Source of the DNA: Mediterraneibacter glycyrrhizinilyticus
GTDB lineage: Bacteria > Bacillota > Clostridia > Lachnospirales > Lachnospiraceae
Length of the DNA stretch: 64,000 nt
Assembly (NCBI RefSeq): GCF_015560805.1
Contig: NZ_JADMSO010000004.1
Coordinates: forward strand, 172,656 to 236,655
Direction of reading: 5' to 3'
Shown: piece after piece, positions 34,878-44,129 of the stretch
Layout of the letters: every line of letters begins with the position of its first letter
Position numbering within the stretch: the stretch's first letter is position 1
The notes under the pieces: generated by a model
The model's database searches: none
The model's input: only the letters and a program-made list of their open reading frames with translations
What the model was told of the DNA's origin: nothing
Program-made: the position numbers and the translations under genes

Positions 34878-35662
34878 AACAGACCACCTCCCGGCTGTAA
34901 AATTCCGGTCAGTGCAAATCCGGTACCGACTCCGAGCGCAATGGCAGTCGCAGTCATAAACGCCTCCAGGATCCGGGCCGCACCTGACAGGTAATCGCCC
35001 TGCAGCGTATCACGGATCGCATAAGTGATCGCAACTCCAGGCACAAGAGGCATGATACTGCTGATGATCACGATGTCCATATCCACCATTGGTACAAGAT
35101 CCTGCAAAAAAATAGCCGTCAATGCAATGCCGAATGCGGAAAATACATTCAATATAAATCCATTGATTTTTAAATATTTTCCGACCGTCATGATCAATGC
35201 CAGCGCAATACCGGCAAGCGCCGCCCCCGCGATCTCCGGGAAACCTCCCTGAAACAGCGGCGCAAATCCGGCACAGACAAAAATCGTAGCAAGATTATAC
35301 GACATTCTGCGGTATTGCTTGCTGTGGATCTGTTTTAATTCTTCATATGCTTCGTCTAAAGTGATCTCCCCGGCGCAATAACTGCGTGAAACTGTATTGA
35401 CCCGATCGATCCGGTTTAAATTCATCCCCCGCGCGTGGACCCGTTTGTTGACGGTGATCGGGTCGATGCCGGAATCATCCAGCGTCACAAAAATCCCGGT
35501 CATCAAAACGACTGTCTCCACCGTCTGGGCGTTGGATGTTTTTAGGATCCGGTTGATCGTATCTTCCACACGATATGTTTCCGCTCCGCTTTTCAACATC
35601 GTTTCCCCTGCAAGGATCGCAGTATTCATCAATAATTTGTAATCCATCATCGTTCGTTCCAT
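34874..35662 (-). CDS. ThrE-type threonine/serine exporter, N-terminal half (ThrE_1)
   Basis: 262 residues. The soluble start MERTMMDYKLLMNTAILAGETMLKSGAETYRVEDTI is typical of PF06738; the ATG at 35662 has GGGGGA very close, and the MMD pair four codons later could be used. Conserved HARGMNLNRIDRVNTVSR (about 80-97) precedes five membrane spans, the last near FALTGILQPGGGLF. The family exports threonine and serine or related small amino acids; in many Firmicutes the two halves are separate genes as here. It follows the GNAT gene by 13 bp and is translationally coupled to the second half. Confidence 0.85.
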   Translation of the reverse strand: MERTMMDYKLLMNTAILAGETMLKSGAETYRVEDTINRILKTSNAQTVETVVLMTGIFVTLDDSGIDPITVNKRVHARGMNLNRIDRVNTVSRSYCAGEITLDEAYEELKQIHSKQYRRMSYNLATIFVCAGFAPLFQGGFPEIAGAALAGIALALIMTVGKYLKINGFILNVFSAFGIALTAIFLQDLVPMVDMDIVIISSIMPLVPGVAITYAIRDTLQGDYLSGAARILEAFMTATAIALGVGTGFALTGILQPGGGLF

Positions 35663-35675
35663 TCCCCCGGCGCTC

Positions 35676-36206
35676 TCAGATTTTTTTCATGATAAAATAC
35701 AGGACTTTTCCGGTATATAACGCCATAACTTCTTCGTATTCCGTCTTGGAGACATAACCGCCGCAGGACATCATATCATAAGTTGTACTGACTTCCCGTA
35801 CTTTGTAGTCTAAGATCTCAAATCCGTTTTTCTGATAAAATGCCTTTCTTTTCACCCGCTGCGCATAATTTGCGGCCTGTTCATCCATTTCCTCAATGTT
35901 CAAGATGATCCGTTTGCCTGCATATTTTTTCTGTACCGCCTGCAGGACCGCACTTCCGTATCCTTTCCCGCGCACCGCATCCGAAATTGCAAGATATAAC
36001 AGGATCACAACATCGCCCTGCATGGCGGCGCTGGCAAGACCGACAAATTTTCCATCATCCAACACTGCCAAAAAATCGATTTTATGCTGTTTTGCTTTTC
36101 GGTACAACAGAAAAAGAGGTACTTGTTCCAATATCGGAAACGCGCTTTTATATAACTGCTTTACTTCTTTCTGATATTTTGCCGCATCTGCAAATTGTAT
36201 CTTCAT
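35676..36206 (-). CDS. GNAT-family N-acetyltransferase
   Basis: 176 residues. The acetyl-CoA pyrophosphate loop is VRGKGYGSAVLQAVQ (about 98-112). FLAVLDDGKFVGLASAAMQGDVVILLYLAIS (about 45-75) is the beta-strand region before it and FYQKNGFEI (about 133-141) the last motif. It transfers acetyl from CoA to a small molecule or protein amine; the substrate is not evident. It starts MKIQFADAAKYQKEVKQLYKSAFP and has a weak AAGAAAAG site. It lies 13 bp upstream of the ThrE halves and 57 bp after degV, all on one strand. No membrane or export signal. Confidence 0.83.
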   Translation of the reverse strand: MKIQFADAAKYQKEVKQLYKSAFPILEQVPLFLLYRKAKQHKIDFLAVLDDGKFVGLASAAMQGDVVILLYLAISDAVRGKGYGSAVLQAVQKKYAGKRIILNIEEMDEQAANYAQRVKRKAFYQKNGFEILDYKVREVSTTYDMMSCGGYVSKTEYEEVMALYTGKVLYFIMKKI

Positions 36207-36263
36207 CTTTCTTTTCTTTCATCTCCCGTTTTCACGAAAAATAAAAATCCCCCTGTATTTTCT

Positions 36264-37127
36264 TTATTTTTCCAGGAACAAAACGCCCAAAGTTCCCGGT
36301 CCGCAATGACTTGAGATCACGCCGCCTGCCCGTGTCACAATGATTTCATCAAACACGGATAAACTTTCCAAATATGCGCGTACTGCGTCGATCGTCGCCT
36401 CTTCGCATCCGGAATGGGTAATGAAGACTCTGCCTGGTCGTGCGTGTTTCAAGTCTGTTTCCATTTCTTTTGCGTAAGAGAGAAGCACCTTGTCCATCTT
36501 TCCACGGAATTTTTTCGTCGGGCGCATCACTCCGTCTTCCACGACGATCTTCGGATGCAGCTTTAATGCGCCTCCGGCCATCGCTGCCAGACCGCTGCAT
36601 CGTCCGCCGCGATATAAATAAGTCAATGTGTCTACCACAAAACTTGCCCGCACTTTGGGTTTGAGCAGCTCGATCTTTGACGCGATCTCTTCCGCGTACT
36701 TTCCCTTCTTTGCCAAAATAGCCGCTTCGATCACAAGAAGACCGATTCCGGTTGAAAGATTTGCGGAATCGATCACAGTGACAAGTCCTTCCTGCCCCAG
36801 TTCTTCCGCTGCAAGCCGCATGACATTTCCGGATGTGGACATCTCACCGGAAATCGAAAAGCAGATCACTTCGCGTCCGGCGTCGGTGTAAGGACGGATC
36901 AGTTCCATCGCACGCTCCATGGACGGCGCCGATGTCTTCGGCGTCGTCTTATTGGCGTCGGACCATTGATAAATCTCATCCGGCGTCACGTTGATCCCGT
37001 CTTCACATTCCTGTTCGCCAAGGAGAATGTGCAGCGGCAATACAGAGATATCGTAACGTGTTAATAATTCTTTCGACAGATCACATGTACTGTCTGCAAT
37101 AATTTTTACGGTCTTTGTTTCTGTCAT
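36264..37127 (-). CDS. DegV-family fatty-acid-binding protein
   Basis: 287 residues from the ATG at 37127, which has AGGAG 8 bases upstream; the in-frame ATG at 37145 overlaps that site. The DegV opening VKIIADSTCDLSKELLTRYDISVLPLHI (about residues 6-33), TTPKTSAPS (about 60-68) and the C-terminal ITRAGGVISSHCGPGTLGVLF are conserved. DegV (FakB) proteins bind one fatty acid, and the FakA kinase, not in this window, phosphorylates it for phospholipid synthesis. It follows the DUF2207 gene by 41 bp. No oddities. Confidence 0.92.
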   Translation of the reverse strand: MTETKTVKIIADSTCDLSKELLTRYDISVLPLHILLGEQECEDGINVTPDEIYQWSDANKTTPKTSAPSMERAMELIRPYTDAGREVICFSISGEMSTSGNVMRLAAEELGQEGLVTVIDSANLSTGIGLLVIEAAILAKKGKYAEEIASKIELLKPKVRASFVVDTLTYLYRGGRCSGLAAMAGGALKLHPKIVVEDGVMRPTKKFRGKMDKVLLSYAKEMETDLKHARPGRVFITHSGCEEATIDAVRAYLESLSVFDEIIVTRAGGVISSHCGPGTLGVLFLEK

Positions 37128-37168
37128 GATTTTCACTCCTGTCATTTTATCTTTTTTTAATACGGATC

Positions 37169-39151
37169 TTACCAGCTTCCTCCGCCGCCTCCGCCGAAAC
37201 CGCCGCCGGAAAATCCACCGGAAGAACCGCCAGATCCACCGAAAAATCCGCTGTTATTCCCGGTATTTCCGGTGGAAGACGCTGGTCTCGGTGTAGAGAT
37301 CGTTGTCGCAGCCGAACGCAGATCTTCATGCATCATCCGATGCATCAGATAATAATCAAAATACGGGGAGGAACTTCTCGTCTCATACCAGTCCGGCGCA
37401 GGCAGGGAAAGATCCCGCATCTTATCCAACAGAAGATCGGTCAGTCCGAATACATAAGCAAACGGCAGAATATGATAAAACAAGTGCGGCGATTGCTCCG
37501 CGATCACTTTCATACGCTCCAGCTCCGCTGTTTCAATAAAGTCCCGAAGTCCTGCCAGATATCCCATCCACTCAACACACTGTTCCGTCCGTTTCTTCAT
37601 AAATCCGGTTAATACCATACCTGCACATGACACGAGCGCTGCCGAAAGGATTCCCGGAAATAAATTCAGGATCGTTCCGCGCAGCATTCCGATCCCATAT
37701 ACAAATACAAATGCCAATACCGACGTCACACTCATCGCAACCGAAACACTCCCGAGCACGAGCCGCGGATTCTTCGCTTTTGAATACCAGAAATCCACGG
37801 TCCTTGCGAACAAGATCACACCGATCAGATACAAAACAGGCAGCAGAAACACAAGCATATTTGTAAACGTAAAACAGAACAGGAAACCTGACAATATGAA
37901 CACCGGAATGCAGGTCAGGATCATCGTTGCCGCTCTGGCGCATCTGGATGCCTTCGTGTAAACCTGATGCGAATAACAGTCCGCAACTTCCGCTTTTACA
38001 GTCGTAAATGTCGCTGCCATTTTATGTTTCAATTTGGATACAAGCACTTCATCCCCGATATTCGGCGCATATTTTCCAAAGATACCGTCGAAAAACGTCC
38101 GGGCATACTTGGGAGCATCCTCCGGAAGTTCTTTCATCTTTGTCAGTGCCAGCGTCTTGCTTTTTGTTTCCCGGATCCGGATATATCCCTGATCCGCCCA
38201 GAACAGCAGCAGGGACATCGCATCCGTATCGGATACATTTCCATCTACAATATATCCCACTGCGGCGCTGTCCAACCCCTGCGGCGGATGGAACTGTACC
38301 GACGGGATGATCCTTTTGTCACGTCCAAAACCGTAAAAAAGAAGCAGTAATATCAAAAGCACAGCCGCATTGATCCCGAGCAAAATTCCGTTGATCCCGC
38401 CGGTCGTATGAAGACTCTGAAAATATCCCTCTTCCATCGGAACAAAAAACGTCATCCCGGTTCCAACCGGAAGCGATTCGCGCAGCGTGCCGGACACGGT
38501 ATTTCCGTCCCAGCTTAAATCTACGAGATCGGTGCCGTCCATCCGCTCTCCGTAGGCGCCGTAATAAATCTGAAAATTGTCTTTGTCAAAATCTTTCGGA
38601 AATGAGATCGTAAAGCTGCTTCCCGCCGGAATCTCATTTTGCCAGCCGGTCGGGAAGATATTATAATATACATTCGGATAGCCCTTGCTTGTGATCGGCG
38701 TTACTTCATACTGAAAATCATAGTCCTGAGCTCCCCATACCTGCTCGTCTTCCGATCCAAAACGAAAGACTTTATTTCCGTTGTCAGAACTCACATCCAG
38801 CGGCTCATCGGATGCGACCTTATCAAAAGATGCATAATACGGGATTTCCGAAAGTGTACCGTCTTCCTGAAGTTCCGTTATCACGCCCTTTTGTGGAATA
38901 TAACGATAAATACCGTGCCGCGCGTTTGAGAAATCCACCTCGATCCGTTCCGACACAAGATAAGAATGATCTTCCCGGATTTCGATTTCCGTATGATAAT
39001 CCTGCGTCGTCATATTCCGGTCTTCGACTACCTGCGTCTGTGTCCCGTCTGTTGAAAAAAGACGGCTTACAATCCCGAAATTCCCGGCGATCAAGAAAAA
39101 TAAAATCCAAATAACGATTGTAAAAACACTGCTTTTATTCTTTATCCTCAT
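37169..39151 (-). CDS. DUF2207 membrane protein with glycine-rich tail
   Basis: 660 residues from the ATG at 39151 (MRIKNKSSVF), with AGGAG 7 bases upstream; an in-frame start at 39178 lacks one. It has an N-terminal hydrophobic segment (about 8-26) and then an extracytoplasmic DUF2207 domain (NMTTQDYHTEIEIREDHSYLVSERIEVDF and on). A membrane span comes near 255-280, and four more are near 400-520. The final 35 residues are almost all Gly, Ser and Phe, ending GGGGGGSW. Function is unknown. Pairing with LemA, 13 bp upstream, is a recurring arrangement. The tail resembles those of TPM-related proteins. Confidence 0.85.
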   Translation of the reverse strand: MRIKNKSSVFTIVIWILFFLIAGNFGIVSRLFSTDGTQTQVVEDRNMTTQDYHTEIEIREDHSYLVSERIEVDFSNARHGIYRYIPQKGVITELQEDGTLSEIPYYASFDKVASDEPLDVSSDNGNKVFRFGSEDEQVWGAQDYDFQYEVTPITSKGYPNVYYNIFPTGWQNEIPAGSSFTISFPKDFDKDNFQIYYGAYGERMDGTDLVDLSWDGNTVSGTLRESLPVGTGMTFFVPMEEGYFQSLHTTGGINGILLGINAAVLLILLLLFYGFGRDKRIIPSVQFHPPQGLDSAAVGYIVDGNVSDTDAMSLLLFWADQGYIRIRETKSKTLALTKMKELPEDAPKYARTFFDGIFGKYAPNIGDEVLVSKLKHKMAATFTTVKAEVADCYSHQVYTKASRCARAATMILTCIPVFILSGFLFCFTFTNMLVFLLPVLYLIGVILFARTVDFWYSKAKNPRLVLGSVSVAMSVTSVLAFVFVYGIGMLRGTILNLFPGILSAALVSCAGMVLTGFMKKRTEQCVEWMGYLAGLRDFIETAELERMKVIAEQSPHLFYHILPFAYVFGLTDLLLDKMRDLSLPAPDWYETRSSSPYFDYYLMHRMMHEDLRSAATTISTPRPASSTGNTGNNSGFFGGSGGSSGGFSGGGFGGGGGGSW

Positions 39152-39164
39152 ATCCCCACTCCTG

Positions 39165-39740
39165 TCAGAATGATACATTGACCTTTTCCCGCTCTTCCCT
39201 GCTGTTCACTTCATACAGCGGCATCCGTTCAAAATGAAAGATCCCGGCGATCAGACTGCCCGGAAACATCTCCGCCTTTGTATTAAACTGATTCACGATC
39301 CCGTTATAATACCGTCTTGCCCCCGCGATTTCCTCTTCGATCCGCGCAAGCTGTTCCTGTAATTGTATAAAATTTTCACTTGCCTTTAAATCCGGATAGT
39401 TTTCGGAAAGTGCGAACAATGAGTGGAGACTTCCCGAAAATACATTGTCCTTTTCAATCCGCTCTTTGTGAGATGCCGCGTTCATCGCACGGTTTCTCGC
39501 TTGGATCACCCGCTCCAGAGTCTCCGATTCATATTTCGCATATCCTTTCACGGTCTCCACATAATTCGGGATCAGATCATACCGCTTTTTCAGCGAAATG
39601 TCCAGTGCGGAAAACGCCTCTTCCGTCTTGTTCCGCAGTTTGACAAATCCGTTATACGATCCGATCACCCAGATCAGGATTCCGAGTACGATCAGCAGAA
39701 TGATCCCCACTGCCGCCAGTAATATTGCTCCGATACTCAT
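39165..39740 (-). CDS. lemA: LemA family protein
   Basis: 191 residues from the ATG at 39740, with AAGGAG 8 bases upstream. An ATG two codons earlier is too close to the site, and the longer frame to 39854 has none. One membrane span (about 3-24) precedes a helical domain with YNGFVKLRNKTEEAFSALDISLKKRYDLIPNYVETVKGYAKYE, the LemA signature. The domain forms a four-helix bundle in the family; its role in bacteria is unclear. A sigma-A promoter and a leader hairpin lie 140-220 bases upstream, and the DUF2207 partner follows. Confidence 0.93.
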   Translation of the reverse strand: MSIGAILLAAVGIILLIVLGILIWVIGSYNGFVKLRNKTEEAFSALDISLKKRYDLIPNYVETVKGYAKYESETLERVIQARNRAMNAASHKERIEKDNVFSGSLHSLFALSENYPDLKASENFIQLQEQLARIEEEIAGARRYYNGIVNQFNTKAEMFPGSLIAGIFHFERMPLYEVNSREEREKVNVSF

Positions 39741-39878
39741 AACCATCTCTCCTTCCGCTCTTTTAAAGATCCGGTACGAAAAAAGACAGTACCGCGACGA
39801 TATGCCACGGTAACTGTCAAAAGTAATTCTCTGCCTTTCTCCGTTGCCATGCACGCGTAAAAACCGAATACGATCAGC

Positions 39879-39916
39879 GTCGAATACAAAGGAGAACCTC
39901 TCCTTTGTACACCGAC
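39879..39916 (-). repeat. Leader hairpin of lemA, copy B of a GTCGGTGTA element
   Basis: TACAAAGGAGA and TCTCCTTTGTA pair around a three-base loop, extended by GTCG/CGAC across a small internal loop. It lies 11 bases after the predicted -10, so it forms the very 5' end of the lemA message. The 5' arm begins GTCGGTGTACAAAGG, like copies A and C. No T run follows it on the minus strand. Confidence 0.7.
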
Positions 39917-39927
39917 ATTGTCATTTT

Positions 39928-39956
39928 ATTATACATGACTTGCACGGCAAATACAA
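39928..39956 (-). promoter_or_regulatory. Predicted sigma-A promoter of lemA-DUF2207
   Basis: TTGTAT, 17 bases and TATAAT on the minus strand, immediately after the EamA stop and about 190 bases before lemA. It also sets the leader start next to hairpin copy B. Confidence 0.7.
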
Positions 39957-40844
39957 TTATTTCCGTCGGATTTCTGAACCGACTGCGCCAGCTACAATGA
40001 TCACTGCGCCGAGGAGCTGCAGCAGCGTCATATGTTCATTGAAGATAAGAAATCCAACCAGCGTTCCCACCACAACTTCCAGCGCGGAAAGAATACTCGT
40101 TGTCGTCGCTTCCACATACTGCGTGGATTTGACACAGGAGACATTGGCGACCATCGTACACAAGATTCCGATCCCGAACAGATTCCAGATCAATGTTCCG
40201 ACCGGCGTACCGCTCATATGACCTGCAACGGAAGAAAAATCGATTCCGAACATCAGCACAACAGCCGCGCCCAAAAATCCGTAGACAAGAAGCGTATCTC
40301 TCTCATAATCCTTGGCAAAATATTTCGGGAGCAGGATCTGCAGCGCAACACCGATCCCGTTGACGACACCTGCGAGAATACCGATCCCATCCAGCTTTAC
40401 ATTTCCGCCGCCGATCAGATTGGAGACAAGAACCGCTCCGATCAGACAAATGAAAATCGTGATCATCTTGTTTTTTTCCAGTTTTTCTCCAAACATGAAA
40501 CGACCGAGGATCGCAACCCAGATGGGACTCATAAACATCAGCACCGTAGCCACACCCACGGGGATCCTGGAAACGGATACACTGTAACTTACAAAACTGA
40601 TGCTGTATGCCACCGCGCCGTAGATCAGACAGATCACAAGTACTTTGAGGTCGATTTTTAATGCGGATGGTTTCGTAAAAAGCAAAAACAAAAAGTAAGC
40701 TCCGCCAGCCAGCGCACAGCGGAAAAAGGAAATCTCCAGATTTGTAAACTGATACTGGGACAGAGATCTTACAAAAATCCCCATGATTCCCCACATCACC
40801 GCGGTAATGACGGCAAGGCTGATCCCTTTGGCACGATTACTCAT
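39957..40844 (-). CDS. EamA/DMT-family transporter
   Basis: 295 residues with ten membrane spans in two repeats of the EamA fold, starting MSNRAKGISLAVITAVMWGIMGIFVRSLSQYQFTNLEISFFR. VLMFMSPIWVAILGRFMFGEKLEKNK (about 112-137) and the second-repeat TTSILSALEVVVGTLVGFLIFNEHM (about 250-274) are the paired signatures. Such proteins export or import amino acids, nucleosides or related metabolites; the substrate is not evident. It overlaps the amidohydrolase stop by 8 bp and is the last gene of the FUSC-rlmH-amidohydrolase-EamA operon. GGAGAA precedes the ATG. Confidence 0.87.
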   Translation of the reverse strand: MSNRAKGISLAVITAVMWGIMGIFVRSLSQYQFTNLEISFFRCALAGGAYFLFLLFTKPSALKIDLKVLVICLIYGAVAYSISFVSYSVSVSRIPVGVATVLMFMSPIWVAILGRFMFGEKLEKNKMITIFICLIGAVLVSNLIGGGNVKLDGIGILAGVVNGIGVALQILLPKYFAKDYERDTLLVYGFLGAAVVLMFGIDFSSVAGHMSGTPVGTLIWNLFGIGILCTMVANVSCVKSTQYVEATTTSILSALEVVVGTLVGFLIFNEHMTLLQLLGAVIIVAGAVGSEIRRK

Positions 40845-42447
40845 GATCTGTTTCTCCGTTTCTGTAAATTACTTCATTTTCTTTGATCGTCATCCTCACT
40901 TTGATCTGATCGAGCTGTTCTTTCGGAACTTCCAGTGGATTTTGATCCAGCACAACAAAGTCCGCATATTTTCCGCATGCGATGCTTCCTTTTTCCTGTT
41001 CCTCAAAATACTGATATGCCGCATAGATCGTAATGGCTTTTAACGCATCCAGTACGGAAATCCTCTGCTCTTCTCCGATCGTTCTTCCCGCTCTTGAAAT
41101 CCGGTTTACCGCACTCCATACTGTCCGCATCATATCCGGCGGAATGACCGGTGTGTCCTGATGGAACGTATATTTCATTCCAAGATCAATGGCATCTTTC
41201 ACCGGTGAGATCCGGCTTCCCCGTCTCTCTCCGAAATTCTGTAAATGGATGTCACCCCAATAATACGTATGTGCCACAAAAAAGCTGGGGATCATTCCGA
41301 TCGCTGCCATCCGCTGCAGCTGGTCTTTCCGGACAAGCTGTGCATGTACCATGACCGCACGGTGCAGATTGGTTGTTCCGGTTTCCGCTAATACACGTTC
41401 AAACTGCGTAATATACTGTTCGGCAGCGGCATCGCCGTTGCAGTGCGCAAGCAACTGTTGTTTTTTCTCAAGGGCAAGTTCGATATATCCGCGCAGCGCT
41501 TCATCCGTATGGATCGGATATCCGCAGTAAGCATTGTCGCCCTCATATGGTTCACTCATCCAGGCAGTCCGTCCCTGCGGCGATCCGTCCAGGAACACTT
41601 TGTATCCTCCCAGTTTGAAGTGATCCTTATACCGGTTCGCATAATCACGTTCTTCCTCCGGCAGATCCGCCGCGGTCATAATGTCCGCATATCCGACCAC
41701 ATCCAATTTTAAAAGACCGTTTGAGGAAGCATATTTCAGAAGCTGGAACAACGGTTTTGCGACCATGCCGTCCTGAACGGTCGTAATTCCGTAACTTGCA
41801 TACATCTTCTGCGCTTCCCCGATCAAATACATCAGTTCTTCCATGGAAGTCATCGGCAAATGTGCCTGAAATTCAATAAACGCCTTTTCTTCCATATATC
41901 CATTCGGTATCTGCGTGTTTTCTACTCTTCCATATTTTCCTCCTGCACAGTCTTCGGTATGTTCGTCAATCTGAGCGATCTTTAGACCTCTGCTGTTGGT
42001 CACACCCATATGGGACGATGCATGGATCAGAAGAACCGGATTCGTCCGGCTGATCTCATCCAAAACGTACCGGTCCGGATGGCGCTTTTCTTTTAGGAAA
42101 TTCTGGTCATAATTACAGCCGATGATCCAGCTGTCCTCCGTCAGCTTTCTTTTTTGCGCAAATGCTTTCATCGTATCTATGATTTCCGCAAAACTTCCGC
42201 AGCCGGACAGATCACACTGCGTCATCGCATTCGCCGCCCCGACAAAATGAGAATGCGCGTCGATAAATCCAGGCAGCATCGTCTTTCCCTTAAGATCGAT
42301 CATCTGATCTCCATCTTTCTTATACTGCATGACGTCATCGAAGCTGCCAACCGCCAGGATCCGACCGTTTTCCACACAGACAGCTTCCGCATACAAGGAA
42401 GCGTCTTCCATGGTGAGGATTGTTCCGTTATAATAAAAAGTTTTCAT
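40837..42447 (-). CDS. YtcJ-like metal-dependent amidohydrolase
   Basis: 536 residues. The amidohydrolase metal motif PGFIDAHSHF (about 58-67) has the HxH pair. HCNGDAAAEQY (about 337-347) and FHQDTPVIPPDM (about 437-448) carry further metal or catalytic residues of the Amidohydro_3 family; the last usually reads SDxP. The N-terminal beta part (MKTFYYNGTILTMEDASLYAEAVCVENGRILAVG) is typical. These hydrolases cut C-N bonds; the substrate of this clade is unknown. It has GGAGGGA before the ATG and overlaps the EamA gene, suggesting hydrolysis product transport, but that is a guess. Confidence 0.86.
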   Translation of the reverse strand: MKTFYYNGTILTMEDASLYAEAVCVENGRILAVGSFDDVMQYKKDGDQMIDLKGKTMLPGFIDAHSHFVGAANAMTQCDLSGCGSFAEIIDTMKAFAQKRKLTEDSWIIGCNYDQNFLKEKRHPDRYVLDEISRTNPVLLIHASSHMGVTNSRGLKIAQIDEHTEDCAGGKYGRVENTQIPNGYMEEKAFIEFQAHLPMTSMEELMYLIGEAQKMYASYGITTVQDGMVAKPLFQLLKYASSNGLLKLDVVGYADIMTAADLPEEERDYANRYKDHFKLGGYKVFLDGSPQGRTAWMSEPYEGDNAYCGYPIHTDEALRGYIELALEKKQQLLAHCNGDAAAEQYITQFERVLAETGTTNLHRAVMVHAQLVRKDQLQRMAAIGMIPSFFVAHTYYWGDIHLQNFGERRGSRISPVKDAIDLGMKYTFHQDTPVIPPDMMRTVWSAVNRISRAGRTIGEEQRISVLDALKAITIYAAYQYFEEQEKGSIACGKYADFVVLDQNPLEVPKEQLDQIKVRMTIKENEVIYRNGETDHE

Positions 42448-42472
42448 CGTGTCCCTCCTTTGTTCTCTCTTC

Positions 42473-42952
42473 TTATTTGTGGTAAGGCTCGCTGAAATTG
42501 ATCCGATAACTTCGATAAATCTGTTCCAGAAGAATCACGCGCATCAACTGATGGGGAAATGTCATTTTGGAAAAACTCAACGCAAAATCCGAACGTTTCA
42601 GCACCGCTTCCCCGAGACCGATGGAACCGCCGATCACAAATGTGATGTGGCTTTTCCCCTGGATCCCAAGCTGATCGATCTTCGATGCAAGTTCTTCGGA
42701 GGAGAGCATTTTCCCTTGGATTTCCAATGTGACCACATAGGAATCTTCTTTGATATATTTCATAATACGTTCCGCTTCTTTTGTACGGATCCCATTTTCT
42801 ACAACCTTGCTTGCCTGATCCGGTGTCTTCTCATCCGCCACCTCAATGATCTCCAACTTACAGTATTTACTCAAGCGCTTGCTGTATTCGGCAATCGCAT
42901 CTTTTAAATACTTTTCTTTGATTTTCCCTACTGTGATCAATGAAATCTTCAT
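42473..42952 (-). CDS. rlmH: 23S rRNA (pseudouridine1915-N3)-methyltransferase RlmH
   Basis: 159 residues, the canonical length, from the ATG at 42952 with AAAGGATG upstream. MKISLITVGKIKEKYLKDAIAEYSKRL is the standard start, FVIGGSIGLGEAV (about 104-116) is the SAM-binding knot loop, and the protein ends in the conserved PYHK. RlmH methylates pseudouridine 1915 in helix 69 of 23S rRNA on the assembled ribosome. It sits 19 bp after the FUSC gene and 25 bp before the amidohydrolase; genes upstream of it share a promoter. A longer in-frame stretch to 43006 runs into the neighbour. Confidence 0.95.
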   Translation of the reverse strand: MKISLITVGKIKEKYLKDAIAEYSKRLSKYCKLEIIEVADEKTPDQASKVVENGIRTKEAERIMKYIKEDSYVVTLEIQGKMLSSEELASKIDQLGIQGKSHITFVIGGSIGLGEAVLKRSDFALSFSKMTFPHQLMRVILLEQIYRSYRINFSEPYHK

Positions 42953-42971
42953 TTGTCTTACATCCTTTTTC

Positions 42972-44039
42972 TTATTGTGCGGCTGCCTTTTTGCGTTCTC
43001 CTGCAAAAAGATCGATAAAACGATGAAAACCTTTATAGAACACCTGACCGTAAATACTTCCGCAAATATTATGTACGATCCTGAAAATGATCGCTCCCTC
43101 CAGACCGATCACACCGGTAGCAACCGCCATCGCTCCGAGCGAATTAAAGACAGACTGCCATCCGTATGTCGCAGAAAGACCCACACCGATTCCGCCGATG
43201 ATCCCCGCATAGGACAAAAAGGAGGGCGGAAGAAGCATATAAAGTACAAGGAAAAGAATCCCTCCGAAAATATTTCCCGGGATACGCCCTTGGGAACGGA
43301 TCTTGGAATCTTTCTCAAACGGAAGCATCACGGACATCACTGCGATTCCCGCCCACATTGAACGAGGCAGTTTAAAAATTTCCACAAAAAACATCATCGT
43401 CGCAACTCCAAACGTCATCGCAAGCTGCCATCTTGTCCTTGAAGAATGAATGTTAAATTCCTTGAAAATACGATCCAAATCCCTCTTATACACCCGATTC
43501 TTATGTCCTCTGTAAAAAACGACTGCCGTCAATATCCCGCCGATCAAAAGCCCCAGAAGTCTCATGGAAAATGCTTTCGTGCCGTTCACATCATATCCAT
43601 AAAGAAGCAGATATCCCAAAACGACGGTGGAATGATTGGACATCAAAATGTTGTGACAGCTTAAAAATGCCAGCACAAAGATACAGCCGATATTTACGAG
43701 CATTCCGCCAAATGGTCCAAAGAAATTCGCAGCCCTCGGACCAAACATCATGATCGCGAACACAACGCCGATGACTTCCAGGGAATGCCGCATACAGATA
43801 CCAAAATCCGCATTTTTAAATACCATTAAAAACAGAAGTACGACTACGCCGACAATACTGTTTTCATCACCGAATACTTTCCCGTACAACATCACAAAAC
43901 ACATACAGAAGATCATCGTAATTGCAATTTTGCACATATAAATGCATGTATGATGCAGCTTCTCCCTGCGTCCTGCCGCATTTTTGATCACCGCCTTGGA
44001 TCCCGCCTGATTTAATTGCAATTCCTGATAAAATGTCAT
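42972..44039 (-). CDS. FUSC-like aromatic acid exporter-type membrane protein
   Basis: 355 residues from the ATG at 44039 (MTFYQELQLNQ), with AAGGAAG 7 bases upstream; the longer frame to 44123 includes the leader hairpin. There are about ten membrane spans in two groups, near 50-170 (CKIAITMIFCMCFVMLYGKV, VGVVVLLFLMVFKNADFG) and 210-320 (MFFVEIFKLPRSMWAGIAVMSVMLPF and on). The spacing and the SMWAGIAVMSV segment resemble the FUSC/DUF2955 group that includes aromatic acid exporters. It is the first gene of a four-gene operon behind a consensus promoter. The C-terminus is basic (GERKKAAAQ). Confidence 0.7.
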   Translation of the reverse strand: MTFYQELQLNQAGSKAVIKNAAGRREKLHHTCIYMCKIAITMIFCMCFVMLYGKVFGDENSIVGVVVLLFLMVFKNADFGICMRHSLEVIGVVFAIMMFGPRAANFFGPFGGMLVNIGCIFVLAFLSCHNILMSNHSTVVLGYLLLYGYDVNGTKAFSMRLLGLLIGGILTAVVFYRGHKNRVYKRDLDRIFKEFNIHSSRTRWQLAMTFGVATMMFFVEIFKLPRSMWAGIAVMSVMLPFEKDSKIRSQGRIPGNIFGGILFLVLYMLLPPSFLSYAGIIGGIGVGLSATYGWQSVFNSLGAMAVATGVIGLEGAIIFRIVHNICGSIYGQVFYKGFHRFIDLFAGERKKAAAQ

Positions 44040-44071
44040 AAAATCTTCCTTTCTTTTCGTGTTTTTTAGTG

Positions 44072-44117
44072 ACCCGAAGCGAATACTTTTTAACCAGTGA
44101 AAGTGTTCGCTTTGGGT
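44072..44117 (-). promoter_or_regulatory. Long inverted repeat at the 5' end of the FUSC message
   Basis: Arms of 18 bases (ACCCAAAGCGAACACTTT and AAAGTATTCGCTTCGGGT, minus strand, two mismatches) around a 10-base loop. It begins about 7 bases after the predicted start of transcription and ends 32 bases before the ATG, with no T run. It could be an operator for a dimeric repressor or a leader hairpin. Confidence 0.65.
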
Positions 44118-44129
44118 AAGCAATGAGGC